From: Micrococcales bacterium
GTDB lineage: Bacteria > Actinomycetota > Actinomycetes > S36-B12 > UBA10799
Direction: 5' to 3'
Length of the DNA stretch: 64,000 nucleotides
Assembly (NCBI GenBank): GCA_016703125.1
Contig: JADJCR010000001.1
Location: forward strand, 124,001-188,000
Below the pieces are notes generated by a model. That model saw nothing but the letters and a program-made list of their open reading frames with translations. It was not told where the DNA came from and ran no database searches. The position numbers and the translations under genes are program-made. Numbering within the stretch: the first letter of the stretch is position 1; the number at the start of each line of letters is the position of its first letter. This document shows, piece after piece, positions 7,467 through 16,490 of the stretch.

Positions 7467-8917
7467 ACGACGTACGTGTCCGCTTCTGCCCCTCGCCCAC
7501 CGGGAACCCACATGTGGGGATGGTGCGGACCGCGTTGTTCAACTGGGCGTTCGCGCGTCGTCACGGCGGCACGTTCGTGTTCCGCATCGAGGACACCGAC
7601 TCGGCGCGGGACTCCGAGGAGAGCTTCCAGGCGCTGCTCGACACCTTGCGCTGGCTGCACCTCGACTGGGACGAGGGCCCCGGGGTGGGTGGGCCGTACG
7701 GACCGTACCGGCAGTCCCAGCGCCTCGACTCCTACACCCGTGCCGCCGAGCAGTTGCTCGACGAGGGCAAGGCATACCGCTGCTATTGCACCCCGGAGGA
7801 ACTCGAAGCACAGCGCGAACTGGCGCGGGCCGAAGGGCGGCCTCCGGGGTACGAGGGCACGTGCCGCAACCTCACGGCCGAGCAGATCGCCGCCTACGAC
7901 GCGCAGGGCCGCACTTCGGTGATCCGGGTGCGGATGCCCGACCACGACTGGCACTGGCACGATCTGGTGCGCGGCGACATCACGGTCCACGACGAGCACG
8001 TGCCCGACTTCGTGATCGTGCGGGCCAACGGCGAGCCGCTGTACACCCTGGTCAACCCGGTGGACGACATCGCGATGCGGATCACACACGTCCTGCGTGG
8101 GGAGGACCTGTTGTCCAGCACGCCCCGGCAGTTGGCGATGTACGAGCACCTCGGCGCTCCGGTGCCCGAGTTCGGCCACCTCCCGTACGTGATGGGGGAG
8201 GGCAACAAGAAGCTCAGCAAGCGCGACCCGCAATCGGCCTTCAACACCTACGTGCGCGACGGCTACCTGCCAGAGGCGATGGCGAACTACCTGGCGCTGC
8301 TCGGCTGGTCCATCGGCGAGGACCGGGAGTTCTTCTCCCTGCAGGAGATGGCCGAGCACTTCGACATCACCCGCGTCAATGCCAGCCCTGCCCGATTCGA
8401 CGTGAAGAAGTGCACCGCTATCAACGGGGACTGGATCCGCCACCTGCAGACCGAGGACCTCGCCGAGCGGATGATCCCGTTCCTGCAGCGTGACGGGGTG
8501 CTGGGAGCAGAGATCAGCGACGAGCATCGGGCGCTGCTGACGGCGGCCACGCCCTTGGTCCAGGAACGCATGGAGACCCTGGCGCAGGCCACGGGGATGC
8601 TCGGCTTCTTGTTCGCCGGCGACGGCTTCCAGGTCGACCCCGACGACGCCCAGAAGGTGCTGACCGAGCAGGGCATCGACGTGGTGGCGGCGGCCGCCCG
8701 GGCGGTGGCCGACCTCCCGGAGTTCTCCGCCGACCCGATCCAGCAGGCGCTGCGAACGGTTCTGGTGGACGAGATGGGGATCAAACCCAAGCTCGCTTTC
8801 GGGCCGGTCCGGGTGGCCATCACGGGGCGCCGGGTCTCTCCGCCGCTGTTCGAGTCGATGGAGTTACTCGGTCGCGAGGAGAGCCTGCGGCGCCTGCGCG
8901 CGGCCCTGTCCGGCTAG
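7463..8917 (+). CDS. gltX: Glutamyl-tRNA synthetase
   Basis: A 484-residue class Ib synthetase. The HIGH-type motif is in FCPSPTGNPHVGM (residues 7-19) and the KMSKS-type motif is KKLSKRD. It charges tRNA-Glu with glutamate. Most actinobacteria lack GlnRS and use a non-discriminating GltX with GatCAB for Gln-tRNA; whether that holds here cannot be seen, but tRNA-Gln and tRNA-Glu follow directly. The start ATG overlaps the stop of the FAH gene, so the first 319 bases of a longer in-frame opening are rejected. Confidence 0.97.
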   Translation: MNDVRVRFCPSPTGNPHVGMVRTALFNWAFARRHGGTFVFRIEDTDSARDSEESFQALLDTLRWLHLDWDEGPGVGGPYGPYRQSQRLDSYTRAAEQLLDEGKAYRCYCTPEELEAQRELARAEGRPPGYEGTCRNLTAEQIAAYDAQGRTSVIRVRMPDHDWHWHDLVRGDITVHDEHVPDFVIVRANGEPLYTLVNPVDDIAMRITHVLRGEDLLSSTPRQLAMYEHLGAPVPEFGHLPYVMGEGNKKLSKRDPQSAFNTYVRDGYLPEAMANYLALLGWSIGEDREFFSLQEMAEHFDITRVNASPARFDVKKCTAINGDWIRHLQTEDLAERMIPFLQRDGVLGAEISDEHRALLTAATPLVQERMETLAQATGMLGFLFAGDGFQVDPDDAQKVLTEQGIDVVAAAARAVADLPEFSADPIQQALRTVLVDEMGIKPKLAFGPVRVAITGRRVSPPLFESMELLGREESLRRLRAALSG

Positions 8918-8951
8918 CCGGACCGCCTTTCTGTGCCGTCGCCGGCCTAGG

Positions 8952-8957
8952 TATGCT
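8952..8957 (+). promoter_or_regulatory. -10 box of the tRNA-Gln/tRNA-Glu unit
   Basis: TATGCT 30 bp before the mature 5' end of tRNA-Gln and after the gltX stop. The short leader would be removed by RNase P. Confidence 0.55.
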
Positions 8958-8987
8958 GGAACAGTTGTCCTTCGCGGACGGCACCCT

Positions 8988-9059
8988 TGGGGTATGGGGT
9001 AATTGGCAGCCCGACTGGTTCTGGTCCAGTTAGTCTAGGTTCGAGTCCTGGTACCCCAG
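8988..9059 (+). tRNA. tRNA-Gln (anticodon CTG)
   Basis: A full cloverleaf: acceptor TGGGGTA pairs with TACCCCA (9052-9058) plus discriminator G; anticodon stem ACTGG/CCAGT encloses loop TTCTGGT (anticodon CTG, codon CAG); the T arm has loop TTCGAGT. CCA is not encoded. Confidence 0.95.
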
Positions 9060-9080
9060 CGAGAACAGTGCTTCTCATCC

Positions 9081-9153
9081 GGCCCCGTTGTGTAGCGGCC
9101 TAGCACGCCGCCCTCTCAAGGCGGTAGCGCGGGTTCGAATCCCGTCGGGGCTA
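9081..9153 (+). tRNA. tRNA-Glu (anticodon CTC)
   Basis: Acceptor GGCCCCG pairs with CGGGGCT (9146-9152, one G-T pair), discriminator A9153. The anticodon stem CCGCC/GGCGG has loop CTCTCAA, anticodon CTC, codon GAG. The T loop is TTCGAAT. It lies 21 bp after tRNA-Gln and is probably cut from the same transcript. Confidence 0.95.
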
Positions 9154-9158
9154 CGTCG

Positions 9159-9190
9159 AAGGCCCCCACCCTCGTGGTGGGGGCCTTTCG
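9159..9190 (+). terminator. Intrinsic terminator after tRNA-Glu
   Basis: A 12-bp stem (AAGGCCCCCACC with GGTGGGGGCCTT, 9159-9170/9176-9187) around a 5-nt loop, followed by T and CG. Short T run but strong stem, placed 5 bp after the tRNA. Confidence 0.7.
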
Positions 9191-9254
9191 TATTTCGGGC
9201 CGGGGACTCAGGCTGCCCACATCCGTTGGTGATGCGTACGGTCCGGTCCTCACC

Positions 9255-9938
9255 TCAGGCCCCGAGATCGTGACCTACCTGGTCTGCGGCGTCGACGACG
9301 TGGCCTGCGAACCGGCGGCCGGGCCTGCGGCTCAGGCGGTCGATAGGTCCTGAGATGCTGACCGCCGCCACCACCCGGTCGCCGGACCACACCGGGGCCG
9401 AGACGCTGGCGACGCCCGGCTCGCGCTCGCCGACACTCTCCGCCCAACCGCGTCTGCGCACCGAGGCGAGGCTCTCCCGGGGGAAACCGGACTCCGACTG
9501 CGACCAGGCCGTCAGCACCTGCGCCGCGGAGCCGGCGGCCATGGTGAGCAGGGCGCCCTCAGGGACTGTGTCCCGCAGGCCGGTGGCCGGTTCCACGCTG
9601 GCCACGCACAATCGCGCCGCACCCTGCCGCCGGTAGATCTGCGCACTTTCGCCGGTGAGGTCACGCAACCGCCGCAGCGCCGGCAGGGCCACGGTCCGCA
9701 GCCGATCGCCGCCCCCAGCGGCGTGCAACTCCGCGATGCGGGGACCGATGGTGTATCTGCCGGCGCCGTCCTTGGTCAGGAGGCGCAGGTCCACCAGTGA
9801 GGTGGCCAGCCGGTGGCAGGTGGCTCGGGGTTGTCCTGTGAGTGCCGCGAGGCCGGCTAGATCTTGTGGCCCCACTTCCAGGGCGTCCAGGATCGCCCCG
9901 GCCTTGACCAATGTTCCCACCGTGTTAGAGTTGTCCAC
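9255..9938 (-). CDS. ltbR: IclR-family regulator, LtbR/NdgR type
   Basis: A 227-residue protein with an N-terminal winged helix (VKAGAILDALEVGPQDLAGL, then TGQPRATCHRLATSL as the recognition part) and a C-terminal IclR effector domain. It is divergent from leuC with 46 bp between the starts. In corynebacteria and streptomycetes the IclR protein at this locus (LtbR, NdgR) controls leuCD and other amino-acid genes; symbol assigned on that synteny. The GTG start follows TAGTAT by six bases on the minus strand, so the message is probably leaderless. The palindrome at 9953-9969 lies between the two genes and can control both. Confidence 0.85.
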   Translation of the reverse strand: MDNSNTVGTLVKAGAILDALEVGPQDLAGLAALTGQPRATCHRLATSLVDLRLLTKDGAGRYTIGPRIAELHAAGGGDRLRTVALPALRRLRDLTGESAQIYRRQGAARLCVASVEPATGLRDTVPEGALLTMAAGSAAQVLTAWSQSESGFPRESLASVRRRGWAESVGEREPGVASVSAPVWSGDRVVAAVSISGPIDRLSRRPGRRFAGHVVDAADQVGHDLGA

Positions 9939-9944
9939 GAAGTG

Positions 9945-9950
9945 ATACTA
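9945..9950 (-). promoter_or_regulatory. -10 box of the IclR-type regulator (leaderless)
   Basis: On the minus strand TAGTAT is followed by six bases and the GTG start at 9938, the layout seen at several other genes here. Confidence 0.6.
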
Positions 9951-9952
9951 CG

Positions 9953-9969
9953 ATCTCACTATGTGAGAT
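9953..9969. promoter_or_regulatory. Palindromic operator between ltbR-type gene and leuCD
   Basis: ATCTCAC-TAT-GTGAGAT: two perfect 7-bp arms around a 3-bp centre. It overlaps the likely leuC -10/start region (TACGAT at 9949-9954) and is upstream of the leaderless regulator promoter. Position and symmetry fit the site for the adjacent IclR-type protein (inference). Confidence 0.65.
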
Positions 9970-9984
9970 GGCAAGGAGATCGCG

Positions 9985-11384
9985 ATGGGCCGCACGCTGG
10001 CGGAGAAGGTGTGGGAAGCGCACGTGGTGCGCAGGGCCGAAGGGGAGCCGGACCTGCTCTACATCGACCTGCATCTGGTCCACGAGGTGACCAGCCCCCA
10101 AGCGTTCGACGGCCTGCGGGCCACGGGCCGCACTGTGCGGCGGCCTGATCTCACGTTGGCTACTGAGGATCACAACGTTCCCACCCTGGAGATCGACAAG
10201 CCCATCGCCGACCCGGTCTCGCGCGCCCAGGTCGATGCGCTGCGTCGCAACTGCGAGGAGTTCGGGGTCCCGATCCGGCCGCTCGGTGACCCTGACCAGG
10301 GGATCGTGCATGTGGTCGGGCCGCAGCTGGGCCTGACTCAGCCGGGGATGACGGTCGTCTGCGGCGACAGCCACACCTCCACTCACGGAGCCTTCGGCGC
10401 GCTGGCCTTCGGCATCGGCACCAGCGAGGTGGAGCACGTCCTGGCCACCCAGACCCTTCCTCTGAAGCCCTTCAAGACCATGGCGATCAACGTCGAGGGG
10501 CTGCTGCCGGAGGGCGTGACCGCCAAAGACCTGATCCTCGCGATCATCGCCAAGATCGGCACCGGCGGCGGGCAGGGGCACGTCCTGGAGTACCGCGGCT
10601 CGGCTATCGAGCAACTGTCCATGGAGCCCGCATGACGATCTGCAACATGTCGATCGAGGCCGGTGCCCGTGCCGGCATGATCGCCCCGGACGAGACCACT
10701 TTCGACTACCTGCGTGGGCGCGAACGGGCGCCGCAGGACTTCGATGCAGCAGTTGCGTACTGGCGAACGCTGGCCACCGACGACGATGCGGGATTCGACA
10801 CGGAAGTGACCATCAACGCCTCGCAGTTGAGCCCGTTCGTCACGTGGGGCACCAATCCCGGGCAGGGCTTGCCGCTGAGTGCCTCCGTGCCGTCGCCGGA
10901 TGACTTCGCCGAACCCACACAACAGGCAGCGGCCCGCAAGGCGCTGCAGTACATGGGCCTGGAGCCGGGCACGCCGCTGAAGGACATCGCGGTGGACACC
11001 GTCTTCCTCGGGTCCTGCACGAACGGTCGCATCGAGGACCTGCGGGCAGCCGCCGACATCCTGCGCGGACGGAAGGTCAGCGACGCGGTGACGATGCTCG
11101 TCGTGCCCGGTTCGGTCAAGGTCCGGCTGCAGGCGCAGGCCGAGGGCCTGGACAAGGTGTTCGAAGCCGCCGGTGCGCAGTGGCGTAACGCCGGTTGTTC
11201 GATGTGCCTGGCGATGAACCCCGACAAGTTGCGCCCGCAGGAGCGCAGCGCGTCGACGTCGAACCGCAATTTCGAAGGCCGGCAGGGACCGGGCGGGCGG
11301 ACCCACTTGGTCTCCCCGCAGGTGGCTGCCGCCACTGCAGTGGCCGGTCATCTAGCGGCTCCGAGCGATCTGGTGGAGGTCTGA
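9985..11384 (+). CDS. leuC: 3-isopropylmalate dehydratase large subunit (frame broken once)
   Basis: Two overlapping reading frames (9985-10635 and 10632-11384) together encode a normal 466-residue LeuC. The first ends in YRGSAIEQLSMEPA, the second starts MTICNMSIEAGARAGM, which in the family is one continuous stretch (...SMEARMTICNMSIE...). A missing base near 10624-10630 (GAGCCCGCATG in place of GAGGCCCGCATG) explains it. The 4Fe-4S cysteines appear in LGSCTNGR and NAGCSMC. With LeuD it isomerises 2- to 3-isopropylmalate. AAGGAG lies 8 nt before the ATG. A genuinely split LeuC is possible but unlikely. Confidence 0.93.
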
Positions 11385-11386
11385 GC

Positions 11387-11974
11387 ATGGAGAAGTTCAC
11401 GAGTCACACAGGGGTGGCTGCGCCGCTGCGCCACTCCAACGTCGACACCGACCAGATCATCCCGGCCGAGTACCTCAAGCGGATCACCCGCACCGGCTAC
11501 GAGGACGCACTGTTCTCCGCCTGGCGGCAGGATCCGGACTTCGTCCTCAACCATCCGGCCCATGGATCCGCATCGATCCTTGTGGCGGGTCCCGACTTCG
11601 GCACCGGTTCCTCCCGCGAGCACGCCGTGTGGGCCCTGAGTGACTACGGCTTCCGGGTGGTGATCTCGTCGCGATTTGCCGACATCTTCCGCGGGAATGC
11701 GGGCAAGGGCGGCCTGGTGACGGCTGAGGTCGAACAGGATGTGGTCGAGCGTCTGTGGGCCATCCTCGACGCAGCCCCGGGGACGCAGGTCACGGTGGAT
11801 CTGCAGGCGAAGCAGGTCCACGTAGGTGATCTGGTCGCGGACTTCGTCATCGATGAGTACGTGCGTTGGCGCCTGCTGGAAGGCCTCGACGACATCGGGA
11901 TCACGCTGCAGCACGCCGATGCGATCACTGCGTTCGAGCAGCGGCGGCCTGACTTCCTCCCGACGACTGCCTGA
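11387..11974 (+). CDS. leuD: 3-isopropylmalate dehydratase small subunit
   Basis: A 195-residue swivel-domain subunit: LRHSNVDTDQIIPAEYLKR near the N-terminus and the substrate loop GPDFGTGSSREHAVWAL are intact. It partners with LeuC in the leucine pathway. It starts 2 bp after the leuC stop, with GTGGAGG upstream, so leuCD form one transcript. Confidence 0.96.
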   Translation: MEKFTSHTGVAAPLRHSNVDTDQIIPAEYLKRITRTGYEDALFSAWRQDPDFVLNHPAHGSASILVAGPDFGTGSSREHAVWALSDYGFRVVISSRFADIFRGNAGKGGLVTAEVEQDVVERLWAILDAAPGTQVTVDLQAKQVHVGDLVADFVIDEYVRWRLLEGLDDIGITLQHADAITAFEQRRPDFLPTTA

Positions 11975-12163
11975 CGGCTGTGCGCAGGCGGTGCCGCACC
12001 GCTGGAAAGATCGCGCTGATCGGTGCACATCACGGCGTTTCCTGGGTAGTGTTCGAGGCACCCGAACGGTAGCCATGATCGTGAATGCGGCGTGGCGCCC
12101 ACATAGCCAACCATGGGGGTCCTAGGGTGCGAAGCACCGAGTCTCCCAACCGGAGGAAAGAAC

Positions 12164-12912
12164 GTGAACAGAAAAGAACTCGTCGAGGCGGTCGCGGAGC
12201 GTCTCGAGGCCAGTCGCCAAGAGGCCTCAGAGGCTGTTGAGGCGGTCATCGAGACCATCAAGAGCGAGGTGGCCAAGGGCGAAAAGGTCGCGATCAGCGG
12301 CTTCGGGATCTTCGAGCAGATCCAGCGCAATGCGCGCACCATGAAGAGCCCGTTCGACGGCCGCACGATCAAGGTGAAGGCCAAGCCGGTGCCGAAGTTC
12401 AAGGCAGGTGCGGAGTTCCGTGCCTTCGTGGAGAACCCTCGCGCGGCGTTGAAGAAGGCCCAGGCCCGTGCCAAGCAGGCGCAGGCCAGCGCGAAGAAGG
12501 CCCCGGCTAAGGCCGCGGCTTCGGCCAAGAAGACGACGACGGCGGCCAAGACCGCCGCCAAGGAGGCCCCGGCCAAGACCACCGCTGCGGTCAAGAAGAC
12601 GACCACGGCGGCCAAGACCGCTGCGAAGAAGGCTCCGGCCAAGACCACGGCGGCTGCGAAGAAGACCACCGCCGCTGCGAAGAAGGCTCCGGCCAAGACC
12701 ACGGCGGCTGCGAAGAAGACCACCGCTGCGGCGAAGAAGGCTCCGGCCAAGACCACGGCGGCTGCGAAGAAGACCACGGCCGCTGCGAAGAAGGCTCCGG
12801 CCAAGACCAGGCTCCGGCCAAGACCACGGCCGCCGCGAAGAAGACCACGGCCGCCGCGAAGAAGGCTCCGGCGAAGAAGGCTCCGGCCAAGAAGCCCACG
12901 AGCAAGAAGTAA
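12164..12912 (+). CDS. hup: HU-family DNA-binding protein with long Lys/Ala tail (frame broken in tail)
   Basis: The first about 95 residues are a standard HU dimer domain (NRKELVEAVAERLEASR, GFGIFEQIQRNAR, DGRTIKVKAKPVPKFKAG). After this comes a tail of repeated AAKKTT / KKAPAKTT units, as in actinobacterial HupB/HupS, which compacts DNA. Near 12805-12812 the frame slips: the original frame turns into Arg/Pro-rich nonsense, while the next frame carries on the KKAPAK repeat and stops at 12912 after KKPTSKK. One missing base restores a 249-residue protein. The repeats make mis-assembly likely. CGGAGGAAAG precedes the GTG start. Confidence 0.9.
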
Positions 12913-12920
12913 CTCGCGTT

Positions 12921-12958
12921 CTCAGGGGCCGATCCGGATCACCGGGTCGGCCCCTGAG
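12921..12958. terminator. Bidirectional terminator between HU and cofC
   Basis: A perfect 12-bp stem (12921-12932 CTCAGGGGCCGA with 12947-12958) around a 14-nt loop, placed between two convergent genes and overlapping the last codons of cofC. No clear T run on either side. Confidence 0.65.
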
Positions 12959-13514
12959 CGTGTGTCAGGACGCTGGCGGTGTGCCGGCCGAGTCCCAGTC
13001 GGCGTGCGATCTCCAGGTCGGCCGCAGTGTCGACATCCACCGTCAGTCCGCACTCGGGCACAATGATGCGCCGGTTGCCGGCTGCTTCATGTCTGGCCGC
13101 GGAACCCGGCCCGAACTCCGGCACCAGATCCGTGCCGAAGAGCATCGTGGTGCCTGTGCCCGCGCGGTCGGGCACGAAGCCGGACTCCGAGGACGCCAGT
13201 ACTTCCAGCAGGTGCTCCGGGCGGACCGCGGGCACATCCGGCAGCAGGACTGCACTTCGGCCTTTGCCGAGGGCGGCGCCGATCGCTTCGTTGAGACTGC
13301 CGGCATGGTCGAGGGTCGTGGCGCCATCGCAACGGGCGATGTTCCGCAGGTCCGGATCGGGGGTCACCACAACGACCTCCCCGAGTTCCGTGGCCAGCGC
13401 CGCGGCCACGCAGTCGCGCAACATCGCCACGATGAGGGCCTCCCGGAAGGCCGGCGAAGCGGCCACGCGGGTCTTGCCCCGCAGACGTCCTTTCACGGGC
13501 AGGATGAACTGCAC
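12939..13514 (-). CDS. cofC: 2-phospho-L-lactate guanylyltransferase (F420 synthesis)
   Basis: A 191-residue nucleotidyltransferase from GTG at 13514 (QFILPVKGRLRGKTR), the typical CofC opening with the basic NTP-binding segment. Later landmarks are LPDVPAVRPEHLLEVL and a GTGTTMLFG stretch. Family role: joins GTP or PEP-derived 2-phospholactate/enolpyruvate to the guanylyl moiety on the way to coenzyme F420. A longer frame to 13790 is open but overlaps plsC and has no family sequence, so the later start is preferred. It is convergent with HU and divergent from plsC. Confidence 0.82.
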   Translation of the reverse strand: MQFILPVKGRLRGKTRVAASPAFREALIVAMLRDCVAAALATELGEVVVVTPDPDLRNIARCDGATTLDHAGSLNEAIGAALGKGRSAVLLPDVPAVRPEHLLEVLASSESGFVPDRAGTGTTMLFGTDLVPEFGPGSAARHEAAGNRRIIVPECGLTVDVDTAADLEIARRLGLGRHTASVLTHAQGPTR

Positions 13515-13579
13515 ACCCAATCGTGTCAGCCTGCAGGGATCGGTCGACAGCAGGACCCCGCCGCGCGATGATCGGCAGC

Positions 13580-14343
13580 ATGTCCTCCCGTCACGGCACC
13601 CGCAGACTGGGTCCGTACTACCGCTTCGCGGCCTTGGTCCTGAAGCCGCCGATGACGGTGCTGACACGGCGGGCCTGGCACGGCGAGGAGTACCTGCGGC
13701 AGGACTACCCACCCACCGACGGCATCGTTGTGGTCTCCAACCACGTGTCGTGGTTCGACCCGATCCCCTGGCCCACATCCTGTGGAACAACGGCCGGTCG
13801 CCGCGGTTCTTGGCAAAGGAGGCGATCTTCCACGTCCCCGGAGTCGGTCAGATCATCGGTGGTGCCGGACAGATTCCGGTGTTGCGGGAGACGCAGAACG
13901 CTGCGGAGTCCGTGAAGGCCGCGGTGGCGGCGGTCAACGACGGGGAGGCGGTGGTGGTCTACCCGGAGGGGACGATCACCCGCGACCCGGATCTGTGGCC
14001 GATGAGTGGCAAGACCGGGGCGGCCCGGATCGCCCTGCTGTCCGGCGCACCCGTCATCCCGATCGCACAGTGGGGCGCGCAATACGTGATGGGTCCCTAC
14101 GTCAAGGAGTTCAAGGTGTTCCCGCGGAAGACGATGCACATGCAGGTGGGGCCGCCGGTCGACCTCGACGACCTGCGGGCAGAGTCGCTGACCTCCGAGG
14201 TCCTCGCCGCTGCTACCGCCCGGATCATCGACCGGATCACCGAGTTACTGGAGGACATCCGTGGCGAGAAGGCGCCGCCCGGACGACTCGACTACAAGGC
14301 CTGGCGGCAGGCGCGTGAGACTGACAAAACAGAGGAGAGTTAG
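13580..14343 (+). CDS. plsC: 1-acylglycerol-3-phosphate O-acyltransferase (frame broken once)
   Basis: A PlsC-type acyltransferase, 254 residues when repaired. The first part has the catalytic NHVSWFDP (NHX4D) motif; the continuation ILWNNGRSPRFLAKEAIF... lies in the next frame. Adding one C to the CCCC run at 13765-13768 rejoins them. YPEGTITRDPDLWPM and GAPVIPIAQWGA are the later acyltransferase motifs. It acylates lysophosphatidate at the membrane face. An ATG at 13568 is also in frame. gpsA, which makes the glycerol-3-phosphate backbone, follows with no gap, so the pair is a phospholipid unit. Confidence 0.88.
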
Positions 14344-15360
14344 ATGCGACGCATCGCAGTGATGGGAAGTGGTTCTTGGGGAACCGGGTTCGGGATGGTG
14401 CTGGCGGATGCTGGCGGGGATGTGGCGATGTGGGCGCGGGAGCCTGCCGTGGCTGACGACATCAACCAGAACCATCGGAACGACCATTACCACGAAGGGA
14501 TCGAACTCCCGCCGTCGATGTGGGCCAGTGGGGATCCGGTGGGGGTGTTGCGGGGGGCGCAGATCGTGGTCCTGGCCATCCCCTCCCAGACGCTGCGGGA
14601 GAACTTGTCGGTGTGGAAGGAGTACCTGAACCCTGACGCGACCTTGGTGTCCTTGATGAAGGGCATCGAGTTGGGCACCGTGATGCGTATGTCCCAGGTC
14701 ATAGCTGAGGTGACCGGCTTCCCCGAATCGCAGGTGGCGGTGGTCTCCGGGCCGAACCTCGCACGTGAGGTCGCCCAGCGGCAGCCTGCGGCAACAACCG
14801 TCGCGTGCGCCGATCAGGGGCGTGCACAGAACCTCGCGGAGGCGACGACCACGGCGTACTTCCGCCCGTACTACACCACTGATGTGATCGGCGCCGAACT
14901 CGGCGGAGCGGTGAAGAACGTCATCGCGCTGGCCAACGGCATGGCCTACGGTCTGGGTTTCGGCGAGAACGCGCAGGCATCGCTCATCACCCGTGGTCTG
15001 GCCGAGATGTCGCGGCTGGGCGAAGCTCTGGGGGCCAATCCGCTGACCTTCCTGGGTCTGGCCGGCATCGGCGATCTCATCGCGACGTGCACCTCGCCGC
15101 TGTCACGCAACCGCACGTTCGGGGAGAACCTCGGCCGGGGACTCACCGTGGACGAGACGATAGCCAAGACCCAGCAGACCTGTGAGGGGGTCAAGAGCTG
15201 CGAGTCGATCCTGGATCTGGCCACCCGCAACGGGGTGGACATGCCCATCACGGAGCAGGTGGTGCGGGTGGTGCATCACGGCATGCCCCCGCGACAGATG
15301 CTGGCCAACCTGATGTCGCGTGATCGCAAGGCCGAACAGGGCCACGAGGGCCTGTCCTGA
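14344..15360 (+). CDS. gpsA: Glycerol-3-phosphate dehydrogenase [NAD(P)+]
   Basis: A 338-residue enzyme starting MRRIAVMGSGSWGTGFGMVL, the GxGxxG Rossmann motif. Further landmarks are SLMKGIELGT, SGPNLAREVA, and GAVKNVIALANGMAYGLGFGENA with the catalytic lysine. It reduces dihydroxyacetone phosphate to sn-glycerol-3-phosphate for lipids. AGGAGAG lies just before the ATG, inside the end of plsC, so translation is coupled. Confidence 0.97.
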   Translation: MRRIAVMGSGSWGTGFGMVLADAGGDVAMWAREPAVADDINQNHRNDHYHEGIELPPSMWASGDPVGVLRGAQIVVLAIPSQTLRENLSVWKEYLNPDATLVSLMKGIELGTVMRMSQVIAEVTGFPESQVAVVSGPNLAREVAQRQPAATTVACADQGRAQNLAEATTTAYFRPYYTTDVIGAELGGAVKNVIALANGMAYGLGFGENAQASLITRGLAEMSRLGEALGANPLTFLGLAGIGDLIATCTSPLSRNRTFGENLGRGLTVDETIAKTQQTCEGVKSCESILDLATRNGVDMPITEQVVRVVHHGMPPRQMLANLMSRDRKAEQGHEGLS

Positions 15361-15413
15361 GGCCGGGCCGCAGGCCGCGAGCGCCGACCCTGAACCGTGC
15401 AACCGTCGCGGTG

Positions 15414-16463
15414 CTACCGAGCCTCTCCGCCCGGTAGCGCTGCGGCCAAGTCCTTCCACAGGTCGTCGACATGCTCGATACCGACCGACAGGCGCAGCAG
15501 TGCTGGGTCCACGAGGTCGGATTCGAGGCGGTGGCGGCGCCGCCGTTCCAGCGTCGACTCCACGCCGCCCAGACTCGTCGCATGGGTCCACACCCGGACC
15601 CGGTCGCACACCGATTCGGCGGCTTGCGGACCACCGCGCGGAATGACTGCGAGCAGCGGCGGGATGAGGTCCATCTGTCGTGCTGCCAGGTCGTGGTCGG
15701 GATGGGTGGGCAGTCCCGGGTACACGACCTCGGTCACACCGGGGTGCGTTGAGAGGCGCTCGGCGAGAACTGCGGCGTTGGCGCTCGCCCGCCGGTAGCG
15801 CACGTCGAGTGTCCGTACCCCGCGCAGCGCCAACCAGGCCTCCATGGGACCGGCGATCGCGCCCGTGAGCTCCCGGTGCTCGCGGAATCGCTGTGCGAGA
15901 TCTGCGTCACGGCACACCACCGCGCCCAGGATCACGTCGGAATGCCCCGACAGGAACTTCGACACCGAATGCACGATCACGTCCGCGCCCAGTTGCAGGG
16001 GGCGTTGTGCCAGTGGCGTGGCGAAGGTGCTGTCGACGACGGTGACGCCCCCCATCCCGGCGTGCGCCGCGATGTCGTACACCCGCAGGTGCGGGTTGCT
16101 CGGGGTCTCCAGCCAGCGCGTCTGCGCGGTTGGGTCGTCGAGGGGTACCCGGATGATCTCGCGCGAAGCCAGCAGGGCGGCGGTGCCGGAGTAGACCACG
16201 GCCGGGGTGGCCAAGGTGACCGGCGCGTGGAGGTCCAGCACCGCACTGATGGCCGCCATGCCGGAGGCGAACAGGACCGCGTGGCCGCCTTCGAGGCCGC
16301 CGAGCACTGCCTCGAACGCACGACTGTTGCGGGCGTCGTGGCGAGCGTATTCGATGTCCCCACCGGCGGCCAGTGCGGAGGCGAACTCCACCGGGAGGTT
16401 CAGTGGGGCGTCGGCGTGTGGCGTGGGCCGTCCACCCGCAACGGCGATCGTTGCGCGGTCCAT
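15414..16463 (-). CDS. Cystathionine gamma-synthase/beta-lyase family PLP enzyme
   Basis: A 349-residue Cys/Met-metabolism PLP enzyme. The N-terminus MDRATIAVAGGRP, the cofactor phosphate region ASGMAAISAVL, and the PLP lysine in SVSKFLSGHSDVILG are visible; so is the substrate loop TRWLETPSNPHL. Members make or split cystathionine, or act as gamma-lyases; sequence does not decide. The start at 16463 has AGGAGG 4 nt upstream. It diverges from ddl with only 27 bp between the starts, so the promoters overlap. Confidence 0.88.
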   Translation of the reverse strand: MDRATIAVAGGRPTPHADAPLNLPVEFASALAAGGDIEYARHDARNSRAFEAVLGGLEGGHAVLFASGMAAISAVLDLHAPVTLATPAVVYSGTAALLASREIIRVPLDDPTAQTRWLETPSNPHLRVYDIAAHAGMGGVTVVDSTFATPLAQRPLQLGADVIVHSVSKFLSGHSDVILGAVVCRDADLAQRFREHRELTGAIAGPMEAWLALRGVRTLDVRYRRASANAAVLAERLSTHPGVTEVVYPGLPTHPDHDLAARQMDLIPPLLAVIPRGGPQAAESVCDRVRVWTHATSLGGVESTLERRRRHRLESDLVDPALLRLSVGIEHVDDLWKDLAAALPGGEAR

Positions 16464-16477
16464 CGAACCTCCTGGAT

Positions 16478-16483
16478 TAGGGT
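16478..16483 (+). promoter_or_regulatory. -10 box of ddl (leaderless)
   Basis: TAGGGT followed by seven bases and the GTG start at 16491. Confidence 0.55.
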
Positions 16484-16490
16484 CGTAATC

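Noticed and set aside
12590..12905. Minus-strand frame rich in AGAFFAAAVVFF repeats opposite HU
   Set aside because: It is the reverse complement of the Lys/Ala tail repeats.
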